A DNA stretch of 64,000 nucleotides from positions 124,001 through 188,000 of the forward strand of contig NZ_FVZE01000004.1 in assembly GCF_900168325.1 (NCBI RefSeq). Direction: 5' to 3'. The DNA is from Novosphingobium mathurense. GTDB lineage: Bacteria > Pseudomonadota > Alphaproteobacteria > Sphingomonadales > Sphingomonadaceae. The notes under the pieces are model-generated. The model ran no database searches, was not told the origin of the DNA, and saw nothing but the letters and a program-made list of their open reading frames with translations. Shown piece after piece: positions 44,382 to 55,202 of the stretch. A program made the position numbers and the translations under genes. The first letter of the stretch is position 1. Every line of letters starts with the position of its first letter.

Positions 44382-45662
44382 TCAACCCAGGTGGGCAGGA
44401 CTTACCGGCTCTGCCGGGGCAGCATTTGCCAGGGGCGATACAGCAGCCGGTTTGCGTGCCTTGAGCCGTCCTCCGCTCAGCATCTCGGCCAGGCCCGGCG
44501 CGCACCATTGCAGGAACCGTCCGATGGCAACGATACAGACGAGCACCATGACCGGCTGAAGCAGCAGGTAGACCGGATAGGCTGGCGCCCCGAGCTTTCC
44601 GAAGATCTGGCCGAGCAGCGGGCCAGCCAGCCACATGAAAACGAGGTGACCGCAGAAGATGAGGAAGGCGAAAGGCTCTATCTTCAGAAGCAGGCTGCGG
44701 GCTGGCGACTTCGCAAGAGCCCATGCCAGGCGCCAGAAGAACAGCGATGCCGTGACGCGCATCACTAGGTCGAAGCTGGCGATCAAGGCGCCGGTTCTGG
44801 GCATATCGGGCGCCATGACCAGCCAGAGCTGAACCGGCAAAAGTACCGCAAAGGGAGCGATGGCAAGGCCGAGCGGCCAGGCCGCCGCGCGTTCGGCAAG
44901 GCCGGCGCGGCGGGCGGCGATCCCGAGGCCGAAGAACATGACAATGGCCGGGCGCAGGATCAGCGGCGCGCCGAATCCGAACACCTGACCAGCTGCAGCC
45001 AGTGCGATCACCAATGCCAGAGACCGGCCGCTCATGCGCAACAGCATTGGCGCCATGACCATGCACACGAAAAGGTCGCGCAGGAACGGCATCTGCACGT
45101 TGACGTCGGGATTGCGGGTGAGGATGAAGACTTCCTCCAGAACCCAGCTGACCGAAGGCGGCGTCGGGGCGGGAAGGGTGAACAGCCAGGCGGTTCCGCA
45201 GACCAGCACGAGCGCTATCACGTTCCATGCAATCATCGGCACGACGATCGTGCGCGCCTTGCGTTCGACATGTGCCAACCAGTTGCGCGTTCTGGGTGAG
45301 CCGGCAACGAGCCAGCCCGAAATCAGCCCGAGCAGGGGCACTGCGCTGCGCCCGAAGGCTTCCATCAGGAACCAGCGCAGGTTTTCCTGCGCCGTCCCGC
45401 GAGCCAGTTCGAGATCGTGGCCGCCGAGCCCTGTCCAGGCGTGAACGTACACAACGCCCAGGATGCAGATCACCCGGGCGATGGAAATCGCATCATGGCT
45501 CAGGACGGCCCGTGAGCCGAACCTGTCGACAGGACGAGTTTCATGAATTCGTGCGGACAAGTCATCCAATCCCGGTTCTCGAACCGTTGCACGAAGAGCA
45601 GTTGGACGCGAATTGCCACTGAAATCTGGCACGCTGCCCGGGAAATCGGGTGAGACGCCCAA
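44382..45662 (-). CDS. Acyltransferase-3 family integral membrane protein
   Basis: Up to 426 residues. About ten hydrophobic segments begin at residue 57 (ISIARVICILGVVYVHAW, with the His expected in helix 1 of acyltransferase-3 proteins) and REDN-type loops follow (RWFLMEAFGRSAVPLLGLISGW). Such proteins O-acetylate surface glycans or lipids from the cytoplasmic side. The extreme 5' end is doubtful: the first codon would be a TTG inside a perfect hairpin (45656-45679); TTG codons at 45569 or 45560 are more plausible starts. Confidence 0.85.
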   Translation of the reverse strand: MGVSPDFPGSVPDFSGNSRPTALRATVREPGLDDLSARIHETRPVDRFGSRAVLSHDAISIARVICILGVVYVHAWTGLGGHDLELARGTAQENLRWFLMEAFGRSAVPLLGLISGWLVAGSPRTRNWLAHVERKARTIVVPMIAWNVIALVLVCGTAWLFTLPAPTPPSVSWVLEEVFILTRNPDVNVQMPFLRDLFVCMVMAPMLLRMSGRSLALVIALAAAGQVFGFGAPLILRPAIVMFFGLGIAARRAGLAERAAAWPLGLAIAPFAVLLPVQLWLVMAPDMPRTGALIASFDLVMRVTASLFFWRLAWALAKSPARSLLLKIEPFAFLIFCGHLVFMWLAGPLLGQIFGKLGAPAYPVYLLLQPVMVLVCIVAIGRFLQWCAPGLAEMLSGGRLKARKPAAVSPLANAAPAEPVSPAHLG

Positions 45663-45679
45663 GCTGTGCAGCTTGGGCG
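45656..45679 (-). terminator. Perfect hairpin after the SDR gene
   Basis: An 11-bp perfect inverted repeat (CGCCCAAGCTG with CAGCTTGGGCG) around TG, about 45 bases after the SDR stop on the minus strand. There is no T-run, so it may be a weak terminator or a 3' stabiliser, separating the catabolic operon from the acyltransferase gene. Confidence 0.5.
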
Positions 45680-45722
45680 CTAACCATCCATCTCGCGGAA
45701 ATCAGCGACTGCTGACCTGCGG

Positions 45723-46550
45723 TCAGTACTTCACGTTACGGGTGAAGCCCCCGTCGACCGTGAGGTTCACGCCCGTAATCCAGGAGGCGCGAGCCGAGGC
45801 CAGGAACAGCACGGCATCGGCGATCTCGTCCGGGCGGCCGAAGCGTCCGGCAGGATGTTTGGTGCGGTTTGCCTCGTAGTAATCGGGCATTTCCTTTTCG
45901 AGGAAGCCCCAGCTACCGTCCGGAATGTAGACCGGACCAGGGCAGACACAGTTACAGCGAATGCCGTCTTTCATGTAATCGATAGCAAGCTGATGCGTGT
46001 AGTTGATCAGCGCGGCTTTCATGGCGCCATAGCTCAGGCCGGCTTCGCCGAAAGCGTGGTTCTCGATGGCGGTGATCGTCGACATCTGGACGAAAGCGCC
46101 AGCGCCGGCTGCCTTCAGGTGGGGCAAGGCTGTGTCGAACATTGCGACGGCGGACAGCAGGTCGACGTTGTAGTTGATGTCCCAGCCCTTGCGGCTGCGG
46201 GGGATGCCGCCCAGTGCGCTGGCGTTCGAGACGACGATGTCGATCCCGCCCATGTCCGAAGCGGCCTTTTCCACCCATTGGGTGACCTGGTCGAAGTAGC
46301 CGCAGTCTACTACCGAACCATAGACCTCGCCTCGCGAGGACAGCGCTGCCACGGCATCTTCCACGCCGTCACCATGGAGTGGGTTGGCGAACACGCTTTC
46401 ATCGCTGGGATTGTTCTCAACCGAGCGCGCACGCCGTCCGCAGAACGAGACTATCGCACCCTCGTCGAGGAACTGCTCGACAATCTTGCGCCCGATGCCG
46501 CGGGTGGCAGCGCTGACGATTACCTTCTTGCCCTTCAGCTCGAGGTCCAT
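45723..46550 (-). CDS. Short-chain dehydrogenase/reductase
   Basis: A 275-residue classical SDR. The cofactor site is VSAATRGIGRKIV (the first glycine of TGxxxGIG is replaced), NNAG is VSNASALGG, and the catalytic set is Ser in QMSTITAIENH with YGAMK. It ends GVNLTVDGGFTRN. It oxidises or reduces an alcohol/ketone, substrate unknown. It is the last gene of a minus-strand run with a VOC protein and a Rieske oxygenase and probably handles the next step on the oxygenase product. Confidence 0.92.
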   Translation of the reverse strand: MDLELKGKKVIVSAATRGIGRKIVEQFLDEGAIVSFCGRRARSVENNPSDESVFANPLHGDGVEDAVAALSSRGEVYGSVVDCGYFDQVTQWVEKAASDMGGIDIVVSNASALGGIPRSRKGWDINYNVDLLSAVAMFDTALPHLKAAGAGAFVQMSTITAIENHAFGEAGLSYGAMKAALINYTHQLAIDYMKDGIRCNCVCPGPVYIPDGSWGFLEKEMPDYYEANRTKHPAGRFGRPDEIADAVLFLASARASWITGVNLTVDGGFTRNVKY

Positions 46551-46583
46551 TCTTCTCTCCCGATTTGCTGTTATCGCGCCGGC

Positions 46584-47078
46584 TCAGATCGGCTCGACGT
46601 TGTCGTTTTCGTGTATTTCCATGATCTCGAAAATGTTGCCGAAGTAGTCGCGACCGTAAGTGGCTGCGTACCCGACCTTTGTGCCGTTCTCGTCGACCGA
46701 GATTGTCGAGAGATCGGGCGGCGTGTGAAACGTCAGGCCAGCTTCGACCATCTTCTCGTATACCGCCTGGATGTCGTCCACCTGCAGCCCTATGTGGGTG
46801 TAGCCGTTAAGGTTGACGGGACGGTTCGCATCGACTGGCGGCGACTTGGGGCTGAGATATTCGAAGACTTCGATATTGACGTTTTTCAGGCGGGCCATGA
46901 ACGACTTCGCCGACGACCGGTCCAGCCCGACGATGGCGTCGATCCACGCATTGCCCGGTTCCCACTCGGCCGTGGAGACTTCCTCGGCGCCCAGCAGGTC
47001 GATGTAGAACTTGCGGGCAATGCCGATGTCCGGGACCGACAGGGAGACATGATGGACTGCCTGGAGGTGCTCTTTCAC
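46584..47078 (-). CDS. VOC (glyoxalase/bleomycin resistance/dioxygenase) family protein
   Basis: A 164-residue protein with two beta-alpha-beta-beta-beta units. The metal-site positions are visible as VHHVSLSVPDIGIARKFYID (His), GYTHIGLQVDDIQAVYEKM (His) and YFGNIFEIMEI (Glu). VOC members include isomerases, extradiol dioxygenases and glyoxalases; the reaction here is not clear. Its ATG overlaps the Rieske gene stop by four bases in the order Rieske, VOC, SDR. Confidence 0.88.
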   Translation of the reverse strand: MKEHLQAVHHVSLSVPDIGIARKFYIDLLGAEEVSTAEWEPGNAWIDAIVGLDRSSAKSFMARLKNVNIEVFEYLSPKSPPVDANRPVNLNGYTHIGLQVDDIQAVYEKMVEAGLTFHTPPDLSTISVDENGTKVGYAATYGRDYFGNIFEIMEIHENDNVEPI

Positions 47079-48448
47079 TTGAGGCCCTCCAGATACTTGT
47101 CGAGCGTATCGTGCAGGTGGCGGATGCGCGATTCCTGGTAGATCGACAGGGTCTCGGCTCCCTTGCCGCTCGCGTACATGCCTTCGCGCTGCCAGCGCAT
47201 GATGTCGGTATCCTGATCGAGCACGCTGGCCAGAAACGCGTCCATGCTTTCAACGGCAGTGAAGCTGTCGTGTTCACCGATTACCTGGACTTCGGCGACT
47301 TCGTAGTCTCCGTCGAGCGGCTTGGGATGAAGGACGTACTGGTCGAAAGTGGAGCGGTCGCGGTCGTGACCGTCCGGCCTGAATTGCTGGACGAGGCACA
47401 GGCCCGGCGCCGGATAGACGAGCAGGTTCGGGAAGACGTGGTACTTCAGCGAGTCGATCATCTCCGGCACTGAATGGTTCGAGTAGTCGAGGCCGTACTG
47501 GTCCTGCATCTGTTCGCGAAGCTGCTGCGCCATGACCCAGCGGGCGGTCTTGCCTTCAGGCACTTTCGCGCGATCGCCCACCATCTTGCCATCGCCCACC
47601 AGCATCGTGTCGAGCAGGTCCTGTTGGCTCATCTGCTGTCTGGAGGTCGGGCTGGGGGATGCCATCGCACACAGATCGCGGCTGACGTGATCCGAGAAGA
47701 TATCGTGCTGCATGTTGTGGTCGCCCACCACATTCGTCATCTCGGGGTGAACGTAAGGGGTGTGGTAGGCCTCCATGAAAGCTTCCATCGACAACTTCCA
47801 GTTGCCCGGCAGATGCTTGCGCACATGGGTTGCGACATACCAACCGGTGAGGTCCCAGTTCTTGAAGTGCTCCGGCAGCACCTCGAGGTAATCGACCAGC
47901 GGCGCAGCTTCGCTATCGAAGTTGATGAAGATCATGCCGTTCCAGCTGGCCACCTGAACTTCGGCAAGACCTGCACGCTCGCGATCGACCTGGGGGAACT
48001 CGAAGTCGCAGGGAATGGCTTTCAGCGAGCCGTCGAGGTTCCACTGCCAGTTGTGAAACGGACAGGTGATATTGGCCGACCAGCCGCAGGAGCCCGATGC
48101 CTTGAGCTTGGTGCCGCGGTGGAGGCAGGAATTGTAATAGGCTTTCAGCCCGCTTTCACTGCGAACGATCAGAACGGACATGCGGCCGATGTCGTAGACG
48201 AAATAGTCGCCGACTTCCGCGACATGTTCCTCGCGGCAGGCGAATTGCCAGACGCGCTTCCACATGCGCTCCATCTCAAGTTCGAAGAAGTCGGGATCGG
48301 TGTAGCGCGCAAATGGTATGTCGCGCAGGTTCTGCTTCGGATTCGACTGCTTTGCGAGAACCTCGGGCAATTCTCCGTCACGTCTTGCTACGTCGGCCCA
48401 AGTATTGCCCGGATAGCGATCGCGCATGATCTTCTGGATATCGTTCAT
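47075..48448 (-). CDS. Rieske non-heme iron oxygenase, alpha subunit type
   Basis: A 457-residue ring-hydroxylating oxygenase. The Rieske cluster ligands are Cys108/His110 (NSCLHRG) and Cys129/His132 (TCPFHNW). The mononuclear iron ligands are His229 and His234 (EAYHTPYVHPE) plus a later Asp. No beta subunit, ferredoxin or reductase gene is adjacent, so electron partners must be elsewhere. It would hydroxylate or demethylate an aromatic or alicyclic substrate; the identity cannot be read from sequence. It is the first gene of the Rieske-VOC-SDR run. Confidence 0.93.
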   Translation of the reverse strand: MNDIQKIMRDRYPGNTWADVARRDGELPEVLAKQSNPKQNLRDIPFARYTDPDFFELEMERMWKRVWQFACREEHVAEVGDYFVYDIGRMSVLIVRSESGLKAYYNSCLHRGTKLKASGSCGWSANITCPFHNWQWNLDGSLKAIPCDFEFPQVDRERAGLAEVQVASWNGMIFINFDSEAAPLVDYLEVLPEHFKNWDLTGWYVATHVRKHLPGNWKLSMEAFMEAYHTPYVHPEMTNVVGDHNMQHDIFSDHVSRDLCAMASPSPTSRQQMSQQDLLDTMLVGDGKMVGDRAKVPEGKTARWVMAQQLREQMQDQYGLDYSNHSVPEMIDSLKYHVFPNLLVYPAPGLCLVQQFRPDGHDRDRSTFDQYVLHPKPLDGDYEVAEVQVIGEHDSFTAVESMDAFLASVLDQDTDIMRWQREGMYASGKGAETLSIYQESRIRHLHDTLDKYLEGLK

Positions 48449-48731
48449 GAGCCTTGTCCTCTCCCAAGAGTAAAGCTACAAAAATGAATATGAACTCATG
48501 TTCTGTTTGATCGGAGAATGAAGGGAGATGCGGCGTGGGTCAACAAGGCAAAAGGATAGGGTGGGGCCGGAAAGCCGGTGCGGCCGAATCGACATGCTCA
48601 CTCAGCCGTCAGAACTGCATCCCGAATTCGATTCAGCGCGAGTGCCCTCCTGAGTGGAATCGGGGGCGACCCGGGAATTTCGCCTGTGCGGCAACGGCGG
48701 CAAGTCAGGAAGCTAGGTGCGCGGGGCGCCG

Positions 48732-49373
48732 TTATTCCTCTATGCCCAGATACCGCAGGGACATCTTGAATGCCTCTTCAGCAAAGGCCGTGTCGGTTAC
48801 TTTCAGACCCTCGCCCAGTTCGCCACCTGCCGGCAAGACCGACCAGACTACGGCGCCCCGGATAATCGAATGGAGGTAAAGCACCTGCCTGCGCAATTGC
48901 GCCGCATCGCGCTCGGGCATCTTCTCAACGAGTCGGTCGGCGATCAGGCTTGCGACGATTTCGTTGGCGCCGCTCTGGTCCTTGTGCACGTTCGGGTCTT
49001 CCAGCCGTCTGCGCTCGATCAGGCGAAGCAGTCCGGAATCGACGGTGAAGGCACTGAAGACGATGTCGAGGTGAAGTCCGATCAGTTCTCGCGGGCTTGC
49101 GGCAAGCGCTTCGGCAGAGGTGCAAAGCTCGCTGATCTCACGCATCCGGCAAGTTCGGTATCCCGATACTATCGCCGTCAACAAGGCCTCCTTGTCGGCG
49201 AAATGCTGGTAGACGGTTCCGACCGGGACGCGCGCATGCTTGGCAATATCGGATACGCGCGTGGCATCGAAGCCGGATTCCGAGAACAGCGTCACGGCCG
49301 AGGTCACGATGCGGCTGAGCGAATCCCGGCTGCGCTGCTGCTGGGGCTTGGTGAAAATCTCGCTGCTTTCCAT
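48732..49373 (-). CDS. TetR-family transcriptional regulator
   Basis: About 213 residues with the N-terminal TetR helix-turn-helix (TRVSDIAKHARVPVGTVYQH, then FADKEALLTAI) and a helical ligand domain. ATG 49373 is used; a GTG at 49442 would add 23 residues and neither has a good ribosome site. It is divergent from the SMP-30/enoyl-CoA hydratase pair and upstream of the Rieske run on the same strand, so it could control either or both. Confidence 0.9.
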   Translation of the reverse strand: MESSEIFTKPQQQRSRDSLSRIVTSAVTLFSESGFDATRVSDIAKHARVPVGTVYQHFADKEALLTAIVSGYRTCRMREISELCTSAEALAASPRELIGLHLDIVFSAFTVDSGLLRLIERRRLEDPNVHKDQSGANEIVASLIADRLVEKMPERDAAQLRRQVLYLHSIIRGAVVWSVLPAGGELGEGLKVTDTAFAEEAFKMSLRYLGIEE

Positions 49374-49563
49374 CCAGCGGACGGGGTCCTGCTCGAAGGC
49401 GATGGAGCCAAACGGGGCGTCGGATACACGATGCAAAATCACTTCAACGACCTAGCGGGGCGCGGCCGCCTTGACCAGCGCTGCCGAAACCGGGGCGCAC
49501 CTGACACATTCGCGAAGTGCAAGCGACAGCCAGTGCGTGGATAACGCCAGTCGGGAGAGACTT

Positions 49564-50445
49564 ATGCAAACAACCCAGGTCACTGATTTTGAATTGATCG
49601 CGCAAGGCTTCGATTTCGTGGAAGGACCGCGCGTATCACCCGAGGGCGACATCTGGTTTGCCGACCTCACAGGCACTGGCGTGTTCCGCCAAAGGGCCGG
49701 GCATGAACTGGAATCCATGATCCCCGGAAGACAATGGGTAGGCGGAATCCTTTTCGACGAATCGGGAATGGTTCTGTGCAGTGGACGGGACGGAATCGTC
49801 GCCCTCGATCCGGACAGCGGAAAGACGCGCGAGATACTCACCCACATCGAAGACAGGCCTGTCATCGCGGTCAACGATATGGAAGGAGACGGGCGCGGAG
49901 GGTTCTTCGCCGGGACGATCGATTTCGTTTCGATCATGGAAAAGGGTGAGGCCCCTTCGCCGGGGCTGTTCTTCCACATGTCGGCGGACGGCGCGATTAC
50001 GGTTCTGCGCCGGGATGTATTTGCGTCCAACGGGATCGCCATGAGCCCGTGCGGAAAGTGGCTTTATCACTCAGAGACTTCGCGCGGTATCTGGCGCTAT
50101 CCGCTGGGACCGGATGGCATGCCGGGCGACGCAGAGCTGCTTGTCGGACTGGAGGACAGCGACGGTCTGGTCGCCGATGAGCAGGGCAATCTCTGGCTGG
50201 CTTGCTGGAGCAGCGGAAAGCTCATGCAGTTTTCGGCTGATGGGACGTGTCTTGGAGCCTTGGGTTTCCCCTATCCGCATATAGTCAGCCTTGCCTTTGC
50301 CTCGGACGATCCATCGAGTCTGGTCATCGCGACAGGCGGTAACGCCGATGTCCCGCAGGCCGGTGCCGTATTGAGAATGAAAGTCGATGTCCCTGGACTG
50401 CCCGGCGCGCTGACTCGGTTGAAGGTTCTGGAGGAAAATCTGTGA
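49564..50445 (+). CDS. SMP-30/gluconolactonase-family protein
   Basis: A 293-residue six-bladed beta-propeller. It shows the family opening FDFVEGPRVSPEGDIWFADL with the metal-ligand Glu, VIAVNDMEGDGRGGFFAGTI with the conserved Asn and Asp, and the later FASNGIAMSPCGKWLYHSET and EDSDGLVADEQGNLWLA. It would open a lactone or related ester with a divalent metal. ATG 49564 follows GGGAGAG. The stop overlaps the next GTG by four bases. Confidence 0.9.
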   Translation: MQTTQVTDFELIAQGFDFVEGPRVSPEGDIWFADLTGTGVFRQRAGHELESMIPGRQWVGGILFDESGMVLCSGRDGIVALDPDSGKTREILTHIEDRPVIAVNDMEGDGRGGFFAGTIDFVSIMEKGEAPSPGLFFHMSADGAITVLRRDVFASNGIAMSPCGKWLYHSETSRGIWRYPLGPDGMPGDAELLVGLEDSDGLVADEQGNLWLACWSSGKLMQFSADGTCLGALGFPYPHIVSLAFASDDPSSLVIATGGNADVPQAGAVLRMKVDVPGLPGALTRLKVLEENL

Positions 50446-51233
50446 TCGAACTTGAAAAGCTGGACCAGGGCATTGCCGTCCTTACGCTGGACCGCCCGCA
50501 GTCGGCCAATGCACTGACCTTGCCCATGGTTGCGCGCCTGCGCTCGACCATCGCGGCGTTGAATGACGACAGGCAGGTTCGCGTCCTTGTGCTTGCCGCT
50601 CGCGGCAAGGCGTTCTGCGCCGGTCTCGATCTCAAGGAAGTGCTCATGGGCGAAGACGCGCCGCAGGGCCCGATCGAGAACATGGATCTGCAGGAACGGT
50701 TCGCCGGATTGATGAGCGAAGTGGCAGGCGCCAGGTTCCCGGTCGTCGCCGCGATCAATGGTGCGGCGGTGGGAGCCGGGATGGGCCTTGCATTGGCAGC
50801 CGATGTCAGGATCGTGGGGCCAGGCGCAAAGTTCCTCGTAGGCGCGGTCAAGGTTGCGCTGAGCGCGGGCGAATGCGGCATCAGTTATCACCTCCCGCGC
50901 CTGATCGGTGGCGGAAGGGCTTTCGAAATGATGCTGACCGGCCGCGCTGTCGATGCCGGCGAGGCCCATGCGATTGGCCTTGCCACGACACTGGCGGGTG
51001 AGGAAGACCTGCTTGACGCTGCTTTGAAGGTTGCGCGGCAGATCGCTGCCAACAGCCCTTATGCCATCAAGCATACCAAGCAGGTCATGCACGCGAACAT
51101 CGATGCGCCCGGCCTCGAGGCGGCACTGGAATTGGAAAACCACGTCCAGTGCCTTGCTCTTGGAACCGAAGACTTCAGGGAAGCCTGCCGGGCATTTGCC
51201 GAGAAGCGCGTGCCGCAGTTCACGGGGCGTTAG
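50442..51233 (+). CDS. Enoyl-CoA hydratase/isomerase family protein
   Basis: A 263-residue crotonase-fold protein. Oxyanion elements are GKAFCAGLDLKEVL and AAINGAAVGAGMGLALAADV; the latter carries GAAVGAGMG rather than a Glu-containing helix, so it may lack one of the two hydratase glutamates; the other region reads VKVALSAGECGISYHLPRLI. It would hydrate, isomerise or cleave an acyl-CoA. The GTG start overlaps the SMP-30 stop (GTGA), making a coupled pair. Confidence 0.9.
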   Translation: MIELEKLDQGIAVLTLDRPQSANALTLPMVARLRSTIAALNDDRQVRVLVLAARGKAFCAGLDLKEVLMGEDAPQGPIENMDLQERFAGLMSEVAGARFPVVAAINGAAVGAGMGLALAADVRIVGPGAKFLVGAVKVALSAGECGISYHLPRLIGGGRAFEMMLTGRAVDAGEAHAIGLATTLAGEEDLLDAALKVARQIAANSPYAIKHTKQVMHANIDAPGLEAALELENHVQCLALGTEDFREACRAFAEKRVPQFTGR

Positions 51234-51251
51234 GGGGCGCAGGCCGTGTGG

Positions 51252-51872
51252 TCAGGCGACGACAGCGAATTCTCCAGCCATTGCCTTGCTTACAACGGAG
51301 ACGGCACGCGCGACATAGTCGGCCTTTTCGCCGACCGGGGCGACGTAGTGCATGGCTTCTTCCGCCTCGCGCATCGAGGCTCCACGTGCGATGAGCCATG
51401 TCGCAAGGTACTGCGAAGCAAGGCAGCCACCCGCCGTCGCCACGTTGCCGTTCACGACGAAAGGAGCGTCGACGACGTTGACACCGGCCTCGATGACCCA
51501 GGGCTTGGTGGTCAGGTCGGTGCAGGCGGGCAAGTCGCCGATCAGGCCGAGCCGGGCGAGAAGCAGGGTGCCGGAACATTGCGCTCCGATGATCTGTCGC
51601 GCGGGATCGAGGGTGATCTGCGCCAGCAGCCCGGCATCCTCTGCAATTTCGCGCGTCCTGATGCCGCTGCCGATCAGCACGGCATCGGCCTCGGCTGCGA
51701 ATTCCAGAGGCTTCTGGCGGTGAACAGTCACACCGTTCATCGACGTGACCTGCTCGTGCGGCGAAGTGATGTGCGCCGCCCAGCCACGCGCCTTCATGCG
51801 ATTGAGGATGGCGGCCGCCACGAACGAGTCCAGTTCATTGAACCCATCGAAGGTGAGGACCGCTATCTGCAC
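51252..51872 (-). CDS. DJ-1/PfpI-family protein
   Basis: A 206-residue flavodoxin-like protein with the nucleophile elbow IGAQCSGTLLLARLG (Cys), an early Glu in FDGFNELDSFVAAAIL, and AGGCLASQYLATWLI near the end. This matches the DJ-1/PfpI amidotransferase-like group, which includes isonitrile hydratases, glyoxalase III and regulators. The function is not fixed by sequence. It is convergent with the enoyl-CoA hydratase gene and divergent from the nitronate monooxygenase gene. Confidence 0.88.
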   Translation of the reverse strand: MQIAVLTFDGFNELDSFVAAAILNRMKARGWAAHITSPHEQVTSMNGVTVHRQKPLEFAAEADAVLIGSGIRTREIAEDAGLLAQITLDPARQIIGAQCSGTLLLARLGLIGDLPACTDLTTKPWVIEAGVNVVDAPFVVNGNVATAGGCLASQYLATWLIARGASMREAEEAMHYVAPVGEKADYVARAVSVVSKAMAGEFAVVA

Positions 51873-53165
<1,293 letters not shown>

Positions 53166-53242
53166 TACGCGCAGGTCCTGCCCCGGTCGGTCTGGCGGCC
53201 GCAGGATTGCGCAGACGCGTGCCCCTGCTAAGGCGTTTCGCC

Positions 53243-54139
53243 ATGCCAAGACGTAAGGATATCTGGACTTGCGGGATCGCAATGCAGCCGGTCGAAGCGG
53301 TGCTGGAATCCGGCATCGCCGCGGACAAGGTGCGCTGGCTCGGTGCCGAACCCGAGTTTACATTCCTTGCCGATCCCTTCGGTTATCGCTTCGGCGACCA
53401 CCTGCACCTTTTCGCAGAACAGTACGATTATCGCACCCGGCATGGTGTCATCGAAAGGCTCACCTTCGATGGCGGCTTCGACCTTGTGGAACGCAAGCTC
53501 GTCCTGCGTGAGCCCTGGCATTTGTCCTATCCTTTCGTGTTCGAAGGGGAGGGGGCCACCTGGATGTTGCCTGAAGCGCACCGCTCGGGCCGTCTGACAC
53601 TCTATCGTGCCTGCGGCGAGCTTGAGGACTGGCGTGCGGAATGCGAAATCGCGCTTGATTGCGTGCCGGTCGATGCCTCGATCCTGCGCTACCGGGATCG
53701 CTGGTGGCTGCTCTATTCATCAGCGGCAAGCAAGGCCGACAAGCTCGGCTCGCTGCATGTCGCCTGGGCTGAAACGCTATGCGGGCCATGGACGCCGCAT
53801 CCCGGAAACCCCGTCAGGCTGGACAGGGCTTCCTCACGGCCCGGCGGGACGCCGGTGCTGCTTGGTGACAGGATCATGCTGCCGGTGCAGGACTGTGTGC
53901 GCACCTATGGCGCCGCGATCCGGCCCTTGTGGATCGACCGGCTGGACGAGAACGGCTTTCAGGCCGAGGCCGGAACACCGCTGACGGTGCCAGCCGATGC
54001 GCCGCAGCCTTGCGAGGGCATGCACACGCTGACGGCGTGCGGGGACGTTACCCTGTTTGACGTGAAGACGGTCGATCGCTCGCTTGCCGGGTTGGCGCTC
54101 GATCTTCGCCGCTCGCTGGGTGGATTCGCTGCCAGATAG
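53243..54139 (+). CDS. Five-bladed beta-propeller glycan-transfer-associated protein
   Basis: A 298-residue protein with repeated propeller signatures: TFLADPFGYRFGDHLHLFAE, LSYPFVFEGEGATWMLPEA, VDASILRYRDRWWLLYSS and SRPGGTPVLLGDRIMLPVQ. This pattern belongs to the GH43/GH62-like propeller seen at the N-terminus of glucosamine inositolphosphorylceramide transferase-type and formyltransferase-fused proteins. Its activity is unknown. The tail overlaps the convergent glycosyltransferase by 92 bases. It borders the surface-glycan genes and likely acts with them. Confidence 0.7.
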   Translation: MPRRKDIWTCGIAMQPVEAVLESGIAADKVRWLGAEPEFTFLADPFGYRFGDHLHLFAEQYDYRTRHGVIERLTFDGGFDLVERKLVLREPWHLSYPFVFEGEGATWMLPEAHRSGRLTLYRACGELEDWRAECEIALDCVPVDASILRYRDRWWLLYSSAASKADKLGSLHVAWAETLCGPWTPHPGNPVRLDRASSRPGGTPVLLGDRIMLPVQDCVRTYGAAIRPLWIDRLDENGFQAEAGTPLTVPADAPQPCEGMHTLTACGDVTLFDVKTVDRSLAGLALDLRRSLGGFAAR

Positions 54140-55202
54140 CACGGCCCTTCGCTTCGAAGCGTTGCTTGGAAAAGCGGTCGAACATGTCAGCGCGTGCGGC
54201 CTTGCCCATCGCGGCCAGAGCGCTTGGATCGGACAGGGCTTGGCGCAGGGCCTTGGCCAGCGCATCGACGTCGCCCGGCGGTGCCAGCCAACCATTGCGC
54301 GTCGGAGCGATGGAGAAAGGTAACTCGCCCACGCTCGATGCAATCGTCGGGAGCGCCGCTGTCAGCGCTTCGTGAGCGGCAATGCAGAAACCTTCCGAAC
54401 GCGAGGGCTGCAGGTAAAGGTGCTGGCCGGACAGGAAACCGCGCGGGTCGCTGGTATAACCGGCAAGCCTGAGGTTGGTTACGCCAGCTTGCGACGCCTG
54501 CGCCATCAGGGCGCTGGCCTGGTCGCCGTCGCCGGCGATGACGATTTCCACCGGGACGGATGGTTCGAAACCTTGGGTACGCAGGCGCGCCAGTGCGTCC
54601 ACCAGCACATCATAGCCCTTCACCGGGTGAAGCCGGCCCAGACTGCCAAGGCGCAGCGGTTCTCCCGGCGTCCATGCCTTCGCTTCGGGCATGGCGGGAT
54701 CGGCGAAGTAGATCGGCCAGGTCTCGAGGCGTCCGGCCGGAACCTTCAAGCGCCTTTCGGTGAGTTCGGCGACCGATTGCGAGTCCGCCACCCAGAGCTG
54801 GGCGCGGCCTTGCAACTGGCGCATGAGCCGCCGGTTCCACGGTTTGAGAAATGCTGCATGCTGCCATGAAACCACCGGCAGGCCGAGCAAGGGGCCAACG
54901 ATCAGCCCGAGGATCGTGGCGCGGCTGAGCGATGTCCACAAGTGGGTCGCTCCCCAGCTACGCACTTCCTTCATGAGCCACCGGGCGGCGGCGAAGTGGT
55001 CGGTCTCACCGCCATCGCGCACCGCCGGTTCGAGCCCGGCGGCGACTATCGGTGGCAGCGCGCGGCCGTCACGACGGGTGAGCGCGAAGACGCGCACATC
55101 GGCACCGGCGCTGCGCAGGACTTGCGTTACCGCGGGAACCGGCAGGGCCGCTCCACCACCTTCGACGGAGTTGATGACATAGGCGATGCGCGGACGGGTC
55201 AT
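54048..55202 (-). CDS. GT4-type glycosyltransferase
   Basis: About 384 residues, GT-B fold. The acceptor half opens IAYVINSVEGGGAALPVPAV, the donor half has LRLGSLGRLHPVKGYDVLV and LYLQPSRSEGFCIAAHEAL (the EX7E motif), and GNWLAPPGDVDAL-like sequence closes the site. It transfers a nucleotide sugar to a growing glycan at the inner membrane. The ATG at 55202 overlaps the flippase stop by four bases, which fixes the start over a longer frame. Confidence 0.9.
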   Translation of the reverse strand: MTRPRIAYVINSVEGGGAALPVPAVTQVLRSAGADVRVFALTRRDGRALPPIVAAGLEPAVRDGGETDHFAAARWLMKEVRSWGATHLWTSLSRATILGLIVGPLLGLPVVSWQHAAFLKPWNRRLMRQLQGRAQLWVADSQSVAELTERRLKVPAGRLETWPIYFADPAMPEAKAWTPGEPLRLGSLGRLHPVKGYDVLVDALARLRTQGFEPSVPVEIVIAGDGDQASALMAQASQAGVTNLRLAGYTSDPRGFLSGQHLYLQPSRSEGFCIAAHEALTAALPTIASSVGELPFSIAPTRNGWLAPPGDVDALAKALRQALSDPSALAAMGKAARADMFDRFSKQRFEAKGRAIWQRIHPASGEDRAPTRQASDRPSSRQTG

